64,000 nt of DNA from Apoda limacodes. Lineage: Eukaryota; Arthropoda; Insecta; Lepidoptera; Limacodidae. The notes beneath the pieces were generated by a model. That model saw only the letters and a list, made by a program, of their open reading frames with translations. It was not told the DNA's origin and did not search any database. A program made the translations under genes and the position numbers. How positions within the stretch are numbered: the stretch's first letter is position 1; the number at the start of each line of letters is the position of its first letter. The stretch is taken from the NCBI GenBank assembly GCA_946406115.1, contig OX291544.1:18307521-18371520 (forward strand). The letters run 5' to 3'. Positions 1-12,961 of this stretch are shown piece after piece.

Positions 1-337
1 TTGCTTAAACCTTAACCTCAAAAGCTGAATTGAGGAGGGTTCTGAATGGGGGCGGCGCATAGACGTGTACATTTATGTGTGTTTACACATATTTGCATGA
101 TTTTGTGTGTTTGATGGCCTGGTTCCTGCGTGATTGATGGTAACAGGTGTACACCCGGGAAGTTTCTTGTCACTTCTTCTTCCCTTAGGCTTGTTTCCGA
201 AGTGACAGTACGTTAAATGGTGTGCATTTGTTGCCGGACTGTCGTGTGGGAGCTGGGCTACTTCATAATATACAATGCCTTTGAGTATGTGAATGCATAT
301 GGGTATGTGTGCACGTTTGTGTGATGCGCCCTCTCGC

Positions 338-413
338 TTTTTTTTTTATACTACTAAGGTGGCAAACAAGACTACGATGCGCTTGATGGTAAGCGGTCAC
401 CGTAGCCTATGGA
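338..413 (-). mobile_element. 3' end of CR1/Jockey-like non-LTR element, copy 1
   Basis: A T-run (minus-strand poly-A) is followed by ACTAAGGTGGCAAACAAG and TGATGGTAAGCGGTCACCG, the same tail as the 32.5-34.2 kb element. Only about 75 bp remain, a severe 5' truncation. Confidence 0.75.
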
Positions 414-599
414 ACCTCTCTGGCGCCTGTGGTCATGGTCATGGTGGATTGCAGCGGGTTATTAACACTATATTAATTGTATTATTCTACTGGTACCTAA
501 GTTAATATACATATATATAGTTACACTACATGTGTTTATGTGTGTCTTTATGAATGTACTTATATATGTACTATTTGTTGCTAACGGCTCCGCTCGCGC

Positions 600-1890
600 T
601 GGATTGGCGTATTACGACCCGAATTATAGTAACAAAGTTGCGAAAACAAGCTCTATCTATGGCTATAGTTCATGCACGTGGGAATCGGTCATTCCTGCAT
701 AATCTTATTTTTACGGAATAAAAGTCTAGCCTACACCCTTCTCCGTCTCTTAAATTATCCTTGTTTTTAGTGACGTGATGCAGAGACAAACGAACAGACT
801 CACTACCACGCATCTGTAATATACAAGCTTTGGCCCGCGTTTTCACCCGCCCTAAATTCGGTCATCGGTGAAGGATTTCAACGGCAACTCCACAATTATG
901 GAAAAAATACAACTAATACTTGACATTTTCAAGTAGCCTATGTCCTACCTCGGGATTCTAACTATCTCCATGCCAAATTTCATCTTGGCCGGTGGTTTGA
1001 GCGTGAAGAGACAACAGACAGACAGAATATTTTAGTATTTATAATATAGCGGAACCGACAGACGTTGTCCTGCCCGGAAAGGCAATTTACCATTCACATT
1101 TTTTAAAGTTTCTTTAAATCCTTTTGATTTTAAGCTAGCCCATTTCGATGCGTTTTTTACGTTCTATGTATTGTGTCGTTTCCAAGCCACAAATTTCACA
1201 ATGATTGAAGTTGTGGGATATGATAATGATGGAGTCGCATTCAATGCAGCGAATGTGGAAATCATCGTCGCACATTAAATCCTGGCCGTTAAAGAGATCA
1301 GGTACACACCGACTGCATCTCCACCTACCGGCTCTATTGTGAATTCAAACCTTGCATGGACCCACTCAAATATACACAAAAAATATTTTTAACATCATCT
1401 GAGCCGTTTGGCAGATCAGATCAGTGACACGCCGACTGCAGCGCCATCTACCAGATCCAGAAGAACCAGAAGAATAATACGTCGAAAAAAAAATGACTCA
1501 CACTTGACGTTTCCAAGTAGCCTGTGTCCTTTCCTGGGACTCAGACTATCTCCATGGCAAATTTGATCTTCATCCGTACAGTGGTTTAACCGTGAAGAGG
1601 TCACAGACAGGCAGACAGACAGAGTTACTTTTGCATATGTAATACTAGCTGGCCCGGCAGACTTTGTTCTGCCTGTAAAGTTGATGCACTGTAGCGTCAT
1701 CTGTTACAACAAAGGGTAGGTAGGTAGTAATTACCCATGGCTACACCCGCGTGGATTTCTATTAGATACCTAGCTGACCCGGCGACCGTTGTTTTTTTTT
1801 TCAAACAACTGCCGCACCAACCTATTGTGAAAGGGCTGTACTAATTCAGAAACCTTCCCCGGCATGTGCATAACAACTTACCAAAATTTC
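600..1890. mobile_element. Nested RTE-like retrotransposon 3' debris
   Basis: Two copies of a tail with AAGTAGCCTATGTCC (or CTGTGTCC), 'atctccatg', a 'cgtgaagag' segment and repeated CAGACAGA lie near 935-1035 and 1515-1625. Around them are three 'agctg-cccggc' type segments (about 1048, 1648, 1770) known from RTE-class elements of Lepidoptera. No protein can be read. The RTE assignment is from remembered family features, not alignment. Confidence 0.5.
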
Positions 1891-1899
1891 ATTAAAATC

Positions 1900-2420
1900 G
1901 GTTTTACATTATTGCGCGAGTCCGACTCACACTTGACCCTGTCTAACTCGCACTTGACCCTTTTTTTTCTTCTTAGAAACCTTCCCCGGCGTGTGCATAA
2001 CAACTTAGCAAAATTTCATTAAAATCGGTTAACCCTTAGTGCGCGAGTCCGACTCGCAATTGACCGTTTTTTTCTTTCATAAAAACCTTGCCCTAACACT
2101 AAGAAACACAACAAAAACAAAAGACCCGAATTGGTCCAGCCGACATTGAGTTTTCCTTAGTGCGCGAGTTCGACTCGCAGTTGACAGTTTTTTTCTTTCA
2201 TAACAACCTTGCCCTAACACTAACAGACACAACAAAAAAATTACCCGAATTGGTCCAGCCGTCTTCGAGTTTTCCTTAATGCGCGAGTTCGACTCGCACT
2301 TGACAGTTTTTTTTTTTTCAAAAGAAGCTTCTCCTGAAAATAAGAAACACAACAGAAAAAGAATTAGCGAAATCGGTGTAGCTGTTAACGCGTGATGGCG
2401 TGACCAAGGGAAATAGGGAT
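1900..2420. repeat. Degenerate array with about 120-bp period
   Basis: GCGCGAGTYCGACTC recurs at 1914, 2041, 2162 and 2281 (spacings 127, 121, 119). Each is followed by 'acttgacc' or 'agttgacag', a T-run and a segment with AACACAACA and 'tcggt' or 'ttggt'. Minus-strand open frames here are by-products of the repeats. Confidence 0.7.
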
Positions 2421-2885
2421 TCATTTTTATATATAAAGATGAGTATGGATTATATACATGGATTTATTTATTCACACCACTGGCTTTTCGGTGAAGGAAA
2501 AAATCGTGAGGAAACATGCATATATATGTAAAGTCCACAATCCGCACCGGGCCCGCGTGTGAACTATGACCCGAATCAACCTCGTTTTTGATGATAGGCC
2601 GTGCCCCAACAGTGGCGACGAATGAATAAGGCGGGCAAGATTTACATGGATAGTATGGATAGTTTAAGGTATATGTATACATATGATTGGGCAAAAACAT
2701 AATTGTTGTGATACCAATCCACTAGTACTATTAAATATCGGAGTACTCTTAAATATCTGAATTCCTTCACGCGATTGACGATATAAATTGACGCTTCACA
2801 TGGTGCGCCCCCTATGCTACATAAAAAAAAAAAAAAATTGACATGTGTTTGACTTTGTTTTTAGTAGATTACTACAATTAGTAGA

Positions 2886-2973
2886 TATACAATCTGTATT
2901 GAAACACTTAGTAATATAAATAATATATAAATAAGTTATTTATATTACTAAGCGTTTCAAAACAGATTGTATA
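2886..2973. repeat. Inverted repeat, 38-bp arms, 12-nt loop
   Basis: Arm 2886-2923 pairs with 2936-2973 with about two mismatches, giving a long AT-rich hairpin. No coding content; it could be a MITE remnant. Confidence 0.8.
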
Positions 2974-3729
2974 CTTTTTACTTAATTAAAAAAGTGTTGT
3001 ATCATTATTTTAAATAGAACTTCTTGCCGGTTCTTTTTGGTAGAAATTGACATTATATTGACGGTTCAAAAGCGTTTTCGGAAACCTATTTGAATAAATA
3101 CTGTATAATTTGATTTAAGTAGTATGACTTAAAGGATATATTATATTTTTACCATTCAGTTCCTTTTCATTGGTTTGATTTTTTGTTATTTCTTAAAATG
3201 GCTGGGGATGTTATAAAAACCAAACGACCTGCATGTTATTTATGACATTTCTCTTGAGCAATTCTGTTGAAAATATATTAAAAGCAATATAGGGTATTTT
3301 AAGAGCCTATGACATAATAACGCATTTGCTAATAAAGCAAGTAATATTTTTAAAAGTTTATACAATGACATACATGTGACATAATTTTGCAATGTAGTCA
3401 TATCAAACACGATGTTTTTATTCTTGAAAACCATTTAAGATTTCAAATCTAAAGGTGCAAACATCAGTATTACATGGTGACATTATTAAATTTGGTGTGA
3501 CGTCTCTGACATTTTACGAGCAATATTTATATATTTGTTTGTAATCACGTTTTTAAAAAAACGGTTTAAACGATTTTATCTTAATCGAATTTTACAGTTC
3601 TATCTATATATAGGATCATTTTTTTAAAAAATCAGTTTCCCTCAGTTTTAAACCCAAAGCAACAGACATGACTTGCCCGCGCAATATAAGGTCGATAACC
3701 TTCTTAATATCCCAGTGGATAGAGCGTAG

Positions 3730-3789
3730 TTCCACCATACCAACAGGCGGATCGTAAGCTTGTTAACCACCTTAGTCGCATAAATAAAA
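3730..3789 (+). mobile_element. 3' end of CR1/Jockey-like element, diverged copy
   Basis: ACAGGCGGATCGTAAGCTTG and CCACCTTAGTCGCATAAA match the tail of the 32.5 kb family with several substitutions. Only about 60 bp are recognisable. Confidence 0.6.
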
Positions 3790-6700
3790 CCAAGCCGAAA
3801 TACGCTCGTTTAAATCTTTCATCCTGGTCAGATGTTTTCTAGTTTTAATTTTTTGTTCTAACGATTAAGATGAAATTTTGTATACTTTGATGTTTTACTC
3901 CCCCAAGTTTATTTCGAGCAAAACAAGCAAAACAAAGCTGGTCATTTGTAATACGACAAGCAGTAAAGGATCTATAAGGAAGTAGATGTACATACTTAAA
4001 GGGCAAGAAACTTTTCTGACCTGGTGGTCAAAAATCAAAACTATAGTCGCCATATTAAAATGATGTGAACTTGAAAAGTTACTTGCACTGTACACAATTT
4101 TACAAATTTATCTGATAATATTGTATCAAGAAAATTTATATAGAAAGTTTGAATTAAAAATATAATTGGCCGTTCTAATATACTTCTCTCTATTATAAAA
4201 ATCCACAGGTCCTTTTTATAACAGCAAAAACAAACACAGATACCGTTACAGATTAAAATTTAAAAAGATAAAAATCTTGATACATTCAGGCTGTCTACAA
4301 GATCTTGGCCCCCGTCCCCGATACTTCACGAAACTGTTTAGTCTAAATAAACAAACTCTTTTGTATGTACGAGGATTTGTAATATTTGCATAGGTTGTTT
4401 TTTGCTAACATATACTATATAACAGTTCTGCTCTTTAATTACTTACACACTTGTATGTATTGTGGTGTTCCTACGATGTGCCAAATTTGTAGACGCACTA
4501 TGCCTTTTTTACCTAAAAAGTTGAACAAAGGTTGCAAGTCTCGAAGGCATAGTCGAGAATAAAATCCAAGTAACCTGATCTATAATCATTCAATTTCATA
4601 TCATTCTGATCATATTAATAAGGACAGGTTATTGATACAGTTAACATAAAATAAATCGAGGTCAACACAGAACTTGATACAATTTTTTTATATTATAAAT
4701 TTATATCAAAGTCATAAATGCCAGGAAAGATACGGCTTTTGATAATAGTAGTGACAAAGTTATGCATATATTAAAAACTATCGGTTCCTCTTTCATTTAA
4801 ATACAATAAATCTATGTATAGATAGATACAGGTTAATGTATTATAATTATTCATTGATATTAGATTAACGTATCAGGGTTCCGTAACATTTTAAATTAAC
4901 TGATATAAGTATAGTAAATAAGTTTAATTTTTAAGTACTTTGTTTTCAATTTTACAAAAAAATATTAAAAATATAATACCGTTTTTTTTATGTTAGGAGT
5001 AAAAAGGGGTACGCCAATCTCAATATTTAGGGGCAAATGTATTCAAAACTTCTTGTACTATCAACGTACTGCCACAGACTATTATCGTAGTAATATTACT
5101 GCTACATACTTAATGGTAAACCTACACCTAATGTCACTAAATTATTTTAAAGCTTCTTCGCAATAAAAAGTACTGCCTATAATTGAATATAAACTAATAA
5201 GACGTCAGGTATTTTTTCTGCTATGTTCTTGTCTTAGATGACAGGGTAAAGTGCAAACCAAATTAAAAACTACAAGGCGCCTTATCTCATTCCATTTTTT
5301 TTTGTACCTACATGGACCACGTCTGACTGTCCTTATGTCTTCTATGGATACCTAAGGGGGGCCCAAATTACAATGATTTTATAAATCTGAGGGGACATAA
5401 AAATAGGGACAAGTTTTACAAATTAAAATTTAAATATAAACGTAGCGATACAATCAAATGTATATGTGATCCTCCGTTTCATTTGGCACTCTCAAAATGC
5501 TCAACACTTCTTATTTTATGAAAGCTTACGCATTTACACTATGCGTATTACATTATTTTTAATTAAATGTACAAAATCATAACATTTCTAACAGGTAGGT
5601 TATTTCTTGCGAGTGTAATGACCTGACCACAGAGTAATGCCTCTAAGGTGCGGTCCGATTCTTCGTGAGTAAGACGCGGTCCTGAAGGCAACGGTACAAA
5701 ACGAGTCGTTACTTATAAAAAATATTATTTGCTATGTTAAAATGTATGAAAAACAAGATCAGTGCCAAATGTCATTTTTTAAAATGGAAATAAACAAACA
5801 ATTCTTGCAGTGAGTGTTTTATACTGTAAATTTATTTCTACATAGAAGATATAATATGTTCATTTATTATCCTATTTATAGCAGCACCATTGCTGATAGA
5901 ATGGACTCCTGTTTCGTGTCCTGTGCACTGCCAGTGTTAAAATGGTTTGAAGGATAAAACCTATTAAATTTTGCAATCTTTATGAAGGCCTTAACATTCT
6001 CGTTCTTAGATTCTCGTTGCAGAAATAAATTGTCGCGTTCCATTACTAATTTAAATTAAAAACTAAAACCTAATAAAAAAACGGAATGAAACGGTTGAAT
6101 TTAGTCTACCCGTGTGACGCGGGTCTTTCGGCTGGTGTTTTAACCCCGTTTTATTTTAAATTATAAAAACTTGGTAGTTGGTACATTATAACGAACCAAA
6201 AACTGCACGTTCACTACTAATAAAACCGCATTGTGGTTCCTCAGTTTCAGGACACGCTGCGTATCATCTGCAAGATTAGTCCTTTAGTCCTTGGTGCCAA
6301 AATCGATAGCGACAAAGTTCAGCTCTAAAATCATTTAGAAGAATGGTCGAGCTAGCAAGATAATTTGGTGTACTTTAGAGCAAAGAAATTCGATATGAAG
6401 CTGCTAGCTTCACAAAGCATTTTGTATGCATGCTATGAGCACTTTTGCCTTTCTTCAAATACCAGTTCAAGAAGATTCCGAACTCACAAACGTTATGGAA
6501 TCTCTAACTCTAAGGAGAGTATTATGCATTCTGCCACTTGTTAATTAATGGTTTTTTTCTAAGGAATTAATAGCAAAGATGTAACGGCTACCTTTTACCC
6601 TCGTACTGCTGGCTTTAATGATCACACACACACATTGGGCATGGTTTCAAAAAATCTTCCTTTCGCAAACGTTTAGGTTGTAGAATGAGGTGAGACTTCT

Positions 6701-8560
6701 GTCAAAACTTTTCCCAGAGAATACAGAGCTTCTTCAGGAAGTCAATTAATTGATTTTTGAACGGTTATTGTTACAAACATCCATACACTACGGTAACCTC
6801 TTACAACTAGAATAAGAGAAATAACTATTGCCATCGCAAGGATGCTGCATTAGCAAAGTTCCTCCAAGTCTTGTTTACACAATATACTATAAGAAGATTT
6901 GAGAGACAAGGGTAAAGTCTTTTTTGAATAGGCAAGATGTAACTAACTAAGCCTACAAAACAAAAAATAGTAAAAACTGGTAAAACAGTGTCATTTTCAT
7001 CCGCGCCTTGTCGAATGCCAATAGCTTACCTTCAAGATAAACAAATATGTACAGAAGCATGTTATTAAAATGTATATTTCAGCAAAGAGCAATTTCTTAT
7101 TCTTTTTGGATAAATTTAAATATATGCTGGTGGCAGTCTTATTCCGTACAGTATGTAAATATGTGTTTTCTTTTTTAGAGCATTTATAATGCTCATAGTT
7201 ATGACTATGAGGCTTTTATATTTTTCTTAATTCGAGAGAACAATCAGTGAATATTTAGGTGTATTAAATACACTTATATAAATTCGTTTTATCGCATAAT
7301 CATTTAATAAAAACTTATGCAACTAAATGCATCAAAATCTGACAGCCTTGTTTAATATCTTATTTTCCTATTAAAAATAAACTGAATTTCGAGTATATAT
7401 TTCATTTAAGCTAATGGGTACGATTTTTTGACGTGAATTTAATAAAACGTCTTTAAACTGCAGAAACAAGGAGTGTTTTACAAAAAGTTGCAACAAGTGG
7501 ATTATGTACTTTTGTCGCCGTAGATCTCAGAAACTATAAGAAATACAACAAGGTAAGGCATATTACCTTAAATGCTCTCACATATGCACATTTCCTTTTT
7601 TTTCTCGTTATTTTTTCGTCTTTCTTCATTCACAAATTTTCGAAGCTAGGAGGCCGTGGCTCCGACATAGCCCACCCCCTATTTTTCTCCTTGTCATTTA
7701 GCTGACCCAGCGAAACGTGGTTCACCCGTTAGCCTCTTTTCCTTCTTTTGCGCCATCTCATCTCTTTCACTCTAAATACAAAAGAACTTTCGCTAAATAT
7801 TCGCAATATACCAACAATATATGTTGAAATGACCATGCTACGGCGGTAGTAAAATGATTGCACCCAATAATTCAAAAACCATTAAATCTTGCGCTTGTTA
7901 GATGGACAAAAAAATATAAAATATTAAAAACATTCATTGTTATCGAGTATAAGATTTTAAGTGTTTTGTTCTTTCAACAACCACTACGGAACGCTAAAGA
8001 AAATTAACATAAGAAAGTTCAAATTCACACTACCGTGTATAAAAAAGGTTATCCTATATTTTCGTACATATAAATACGTGCTTAGTTGGTGAATAGTCAT
8101 TTTCAACCATTTAAAATATAAGATTATACCTACATTGATTATGATAATTGAAAACATTGACGAAAAATTAATTGTGTAATTAAGAACGTGATGGCTTACT
8201 AGCGTCTGTTTGGTATCAGTGAGACTAAAATTTGCTAACTATAAAATATGAAAAATATTGTGAAAAGAATTGATCTCATATTTTTCAAATTATTTTCCGT
8301 GTTTAGTATCAATGTTTAAGAATTTATTACTCCTGTATTAAAAAATTTACTTACTTTTTAAATTAATATAGTTATAAACGTCAATAACACATACAAGTTC
8401 TGCATACTTTGATTACAAAATATATAAAAGTCATGTTGAAAAGTTATTCAGAATTTGCTAATCAGTTACTTCATCACTGATTTACCATATATTCGCAAAC
8501 TTGTTTAGCGTAAAAACTTCTACGTTGCATCTTATTTAGCATTTTTTTTATATAACATGT
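3790..8560. other. AT-rich intergenic DNA upstream of paralog 1
   Basis: No gene is supported. It contains a dispersed repeat at 5300-5395, a short palindrome near 7191-7210 and an RTE-like 'agctgaccc' fragment near 7700. The rest shows no structure I can name. Confidence 0.6.
5300..5395 (+). repeat. Dispersed repeat, copy also in intron 1 of paralog 3
   Basis: ACGTCTGACTGTCCTTATGT and 'acctaaggggg' match the reverse complement of about 47540-47650 over roughly 100 bp. The element class is unknown. Confidence 0.65.
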
Positions 8561-8570
8561 AAATTTGATG

Positions 8571-8649
8571 ACAATGCCAATGTCATATTGCGTAATTTAA
8601 TCAAGTGTATCGTATAAAAGTAAAAGAAAGTCACGGATTTCGTATCAGT
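8571..8649 (+). promoter_or_regulatory. Core promoter and upstream motif of paralog 1
   Basis: ACAATGCCAATGTCAT begins at 8571, TATAAAAG is at 8613-8620 and TCAGT at 8645-8649. The initiator A at 8647 is 34 nt after the first T of the TATA box. The same motif order and the same 42-nt motif-to-TATA spacing occur upstream of paralog 2. Confidence 0.75.
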
Positions 8650-8668
8650 GATCACGCGCTTTAACACA

Positions 8669-10817
8669 ATGAAGCACCTCGTAAGTGTGCAAAAATTGAT
8701 TGAAATAAATAAAAAATTACATTCTCATGTGCGTCAAATTTTTACTTAACCTATTAAACTTTATGTTACAGATATTTTTTGCCGCCATTTTAACTATTTC
8801 CATCGCAAAACCGACCGATGAAGGAAGGCTACAAGAAGAGGAGCCTTCGGTAGTACTTGTAGTTAAGGTTGAAACTCCTAAACACTCATCTAAGACGTTC
8901 AATACTTTACAGTCACATGGCAATAATCAGAAAATTTCAAAATTATCAACAGATGTAGAACCTTTACAAGCTGGATTTAAGTCAATTAAGAGTAGCCCAA
9001 AAATTAAAAGAAAAATTATAAGAAATTCTAAAAAACGTCGTTACATAAATGATAGTACACAATCAAAATTCCAGGAAATATCTAGTCAAGAAGAACCCTC
9101 TTCTCTAACATTTAGCCTGGATTCTGATGATACTTCCTTATCATCTATTATTTCTACGTTAATCAGACTTATAGAAGAATCCGAAGAAGCCTCAGAATCA
9201 AATTCGACTGTTACAACTTCTGAAAATACGGAGGCATTTAAAAATGTATCTGATGTAGAACCATTCAATTTGGCTGAGCTTCTTGAAACTCCACATTCTA
9301 AGCCAGAAATACGCATGCAATCTAAGCCAAGTCATGAAACTCTAGATAAATCCCTCGTAAATGAAAATTCACAATCTCTGAGCCAAGAACCAACGAAGTT
9401 GCTTTCTCCAGAGTCTTCTACTATATCAGCCTGGAAAGCTAAGCAAATAAGTAAGATAGAAAAATTTCAGCAAGATATAGCATCATCTAATAAGGATGCA
9501 AAAAACCAAGAAAACTCAGCATCTACACCATCGCCTATTTTGAAATTTGAGTGGTCGAATGAAGAATCTTCAGGTAATTTTGGCATAGAATATGTCGATG
9601 ATTTGGACTTAAACCATTACTGTCCAGATGGCGTTCTAGATGAAATAATAAAGAATGAAGACGCGTATGTTGATTTAGAAGCTCTTCTTTTACCAAAACT
9701 AGAAGAATTTTCATCTACCAAAAAACCATCAAGTATTTCAAAAACAAAACCAAAATTATCAAGCACTTTAGAAGCAGTAACTGATTTTCCAGAGTCTTTA
9801 GAAATATTAAATAAAGTTACTACAGAATCGGAAACATTAGATATATCAACAGAGCTCTCAGAAAAACTTGATTTCACTACCAGTCAACCAACAAATGCTC
9901 CAGACGTCAATACTCCTGATTTAGAAGATTTTGATGACTCCTACACTACGTTAGAACCCTCAACTGTGTATGCCTTAGCCTTACAACCATTTGAAACTAC
10001 GACTGAAATTCAAACTGAAACATACACTGAAGCTCAGACTGAAAGACAAGCTGATGCCCCAACTAGTGAATCGCTTATATTCAGTGAGTATTCAACAGAT
10101 CATGAATCTTACACTCAGACAACACCATCTGCAGAAATATTTGAAGGTGTCAATGAAAAACTTTCACAGACAACCACTGAATGCTTGCAAAATTATATTA
10201 TAAACGAATTTTCAACAGAAACGGATTCAACGACAATTTTATCAACAACAACTTCAGAAGCACCGGAAGTTACCACTGAATTTAAATATTTCTCCAGTTC
10301 AGACCTACTTGATGAGATAACTTTGCCAACACAATCTCTTACATTGACTCCTACATACTTTTCTGAACTGAATCAGTACTCTACATCTTTAGGTACTGAG
10401 TCTGTTGTTGAGCCAACAACTCTTAGTGTTGTTGAAACTGAAACAAGAGGCAATACTTTGAACTCTCTAACCGAAGTGTCAACTCAAGGAATTAAATTTG
10501 AGCCTTCGACAACTACAACTACAATAGCTTCTGTTACTCCCAGCACTACAACTGCAAAACCAGAAATAATGCAAATAGCAAAAGTATCTTCTACTTTAGC
10601 TTCTACTGTTTCCTCTTTAGCGACTGCAGCCCCATTAATGTTACCTAGAGAGGACCCTCGTATTACGGAAAGTACTGAGAAATATCAGCTGAGCTCTGTT
10701 AGTGCTACCAAACCAAAGGATAGATCACGTTTGATCACATTTACCGTCTATGATAGGAAAGAAGGATATACTTCACTGAGACATTTTATAGATTATATAA
10801 AAGCGTTGAAAAAGTAG
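8669..10817 (+). CDS. Secreted Ser/Thr/Glu-rich protein, paralog 1 (two exons, 685 aa)
   Basis: Exons are 8669-8680 (ATG AAG CAC CTC) and 8772-10817; the 91-nt intron runs from GTAAGT to TTACAG in phase 0. An open frame also continues upstream into the intron, but the spliced start gives a clean 16-residue signal peptide (MKHLIFFAAILTISIA, then KP) and lies 22 nt after a TATA/initiator. The mature chain is Ser/Thr/Glu-rich with long TTT/STT runs, consistent with mucin-type O-glycosylation. It has a VLVVKVE block at residues 32-38, a basic stretch with a possible convertase site KKRR at 91-94, only two cysteines (about 288 and 475), and a C-terminal block (about 655-685) with TFTVYDR and SLRHFIDYI ending in KK. 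Signal, VLVV block and C-terminus match paralog 2. Function unknown; cuticle, silk or other extracellular matrix roles are guesses. The gene model is strong, the role is not. Confidence 0.85.
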
Positions 10818-10853
10818 GCATTAAATCTGTTCTTTTTTTTTTCTAGTCACATA

Positions 10854-10859
10854 AATAAA
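10854..10859 (+). terminator. Polyadenylation signal AATAAA of paralog 1
   Basis: The hexamer lies 37 nt after the TAG stop and is followed by T-rich sequence, which fits a very short 3'UTR. Confidence 0.6.
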
Positions 10860-10869
10860 AAATTAGATT

Positions 10870-11630
10870 TTTTTTTTAAAATAAGTATTTATATTATTTT
10901 ATTATGTAATAGATGTTGTGTTATCTCTTATTGTAAGCAGTGTTAAAAAATTAAATGTTAAATGTTCTTGTTTTTTATTATTTTCTTATTTTTTTTATTT
11001 TTTCTTGTTCTTCTTGTTTCTTTTATAGAAAATAGAAAAATCAAAAATATTTATAATTCTCCTAAAAACTGGATCAGTGCGTGTCATAACCGCATCAAGT
11101 CAGGGTTCTGTAAAATGAGATTTTTTGCAGATATCTAGAAATGTGTGAACCGATTTTGTTTTGAGCAATTTTCGTTGAAACCTCTATTATTGTAATTTTT
11201 ACCATATTTTTAGAACAGGGGCTTCAAAGTATGACAAGAGTTGACACATTTTTCGACTTCCGAAGGTTATAACTCGCAAAATTAGGTATATTAGGTACAA
11301 AAAAAGCTACTTAGAGAACTCTTATGCATTTTAATGACCTATCTTATGACATCTATGCGATGGGGTGTAGGAACATAAACATATTTTGATCTTAGTTAAA
11401 TGTCAAGCTACTCCTGAAAAAATTTCATGTGACGTACGAATGAAGTGGACGAACGGACATGAATAAACTTTTGTATGTACGATAGGCTGCAAAAGTGCAT
11501 GGACAATTCTGAAAAAAAATGCTATGAGGCTAGTATTGAAGCCATCTATCGATGTAGTGTAACAGCAAATACTTTTAAACTTGACAAGTTCAATAAGATC
11601 TTACTAGACGGCGCTGCGTTACCTTAAAAT
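10870..11630. other. Noncoding DNA after paralog 1
   Basis: T-rich and AT-rich sequence without a supported gene. A short 'agggttctgta' stretch near 11100 resembles one near 52080 and may be an old dispersed repeat. Confidence 0.5.
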
Positions 11631-11632
11631 AC

Positions 11633-12005
11633 CCTCTACGACCTCCCTGAATAGGGCCTCCCTCCAAACACGACGCCGACGTCCCCGGGTTCGTCGGCGC
11701 CCACAAGGATACACGAGGTATCAAAGAGTGCCTCTCGCCCCTCGCCCCCACTTAATCGCAACCGTACCCGCGTAACGGGGAACTCCCCTCCTGGCGGTAA
11801 CTCACCTTCGGGTGCGAGACTCACGCCGGTCGAAGGGACGCCCCCGAGAGCGACAACCTAAGCCGAGGCTTCCCCCGCGGGGAGCCATTGAGCGTTGGGC
11901 GCTATATGGGCTGAGGCTCCTTCAGAGTCTCGCCCCAAAAAGCCCGGTGAAGCAGTAATGGCTGCAACAGCCAACTGCATAGTCAGCTCAGAAAAAAAAA
12001 AAAAA
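11633..12005 (+). mobile_element. 5'-truncated Jockey-like 3' UTR with poly-A, copy 1
   Basis: A GC-rich block runs from ACGACCTCCCTGAATAGGG to AGTAATGGCTGCAACAGCC and ends in poly-A at 11992-12005. It matches the reverse complement of about 22296-22640, the 3' end of the minus-strand Jockey-like element, over nearly its whole length with a few indels. Short open frames here are not genes. Confidence 0.85.
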
Positions 12006-12249
12006 GTATTTGCGGCATTTGACCATGGAAAGATTATTTATCGTTTCGAAATTCAGCTTATTTTTCCAGTAAACGCTTAGTATTGAATAAACCTTAAGAG
12101 GGTAGGCTAAAAAACTATAAATATCAGATTGGTTTTTACAAAGACTTATCTTCGGCGCTCGTTCGTTTGTTTAATGCGTCTCGTGCGATTGACTGGCGAC
12201 TGTTTTGTTGAAATATTACACAAGAATACAAATAATTAAATAATTGAAT

Positions 12250-12895
12250 ACAATCAAGGCAAACAGTTGTCCAAAATTGCTAGGGAAGCCGCTGTAAACG
12301 TAAGTTGTTTATGTTATGTCTTCCTATCTTATTATATTTTGTATTGATTTATAAACTTTATTAATTACTACATATTTCTGAAATTTGTTACACCGGAGTT
12401 CTGGGTACGACGATTCGAAGTAGAAGGGTCTTTGCTCCACCGTCACAGAACGGGTAGGCCACGGCTCATGGACACACCACAACGTGAAGCTATGGTGAGG
12501 AAGTATGAGGAAAATAGATTAGATAGACTACGCCACTACGCTTTTTATTTGACAAAAGTTGAGTGCGGACACTGTTCGTCATGTTTTTCATAGTAAGGGT
12601 CTGTATTATTTTGGGCATAACTGGCAATATAATAGCGCTCAAATAGTGCCCAATATGGAGTCCGGTCGTGTAACAGTAAACTTGTGGGAGTAGATGAATG
12701 CAGCCGACCTGGGAGAATAAATCAGACTCGAGCAAATAGTGCTAGTTATAGTGTGTATCCAGAAGAAGAATTGCCGTTAAATACGTTTGTTCATGATAAT
12801 TGTCCAATACACCCTTCGCGTGGTGTGCGAGAGTGATTTCGCCAGCACAGTAATATTAATGTTATTCCTTGGCCTTCTACGGCTTACCTTTTTTT
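12250..12895 (+). pseudogene. Tc1/mariner-superfamily transposase remnant
   Basis: In shifting frames the plus strand reads a helix-turn-helix-like GKQLSKIAREAAVNV near 12258, then HRTGRPRLMDTPQ near 12443, ECSRPGRINQTRANSASY near 12700 and FVHDNCPIHPSRGVRE near 12790. The last contains the second catalytic Asp context (H-D-N-x-P-x-H) of IS630/Tc1/mariner DDE transposases. Stops and shifts break the frame and the sequence decays after 12890 (PWPS). Terminal inverted repeats were not found. The superfamily is fairly sure, the clade is not. Confidence 0.65.
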
Positions 12896-12961
12896 TTCTT
12901 TTTTACGTTTCTGAACTATTTATTTTGTGATAGTAAAATATCATCTTGTTTACAACTTAAA

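Noticed and set aside
1900..2420. CRISPR-like array
   Set aside because: Units are about 120 bp, the conserved parts are imperfect and the genome is eukaryotic.
8727..8771. ATG at 8727 as the start of paralog 1
   Set aside because: It lies inside the 91-nt intron; the spliced start at 8669 gives a signal peptide and matches the first exons of the two paralogs and their promoters.
8717..8923. Minus-strand and alternate-frame open frames over paralog 1 (8717-8923, 9086-9316, 9617-9877, 9991-10203)
   Set aside because: They are shadows of the Ser/Glu-rich coding exon in other frames and have no promoter or splice context.
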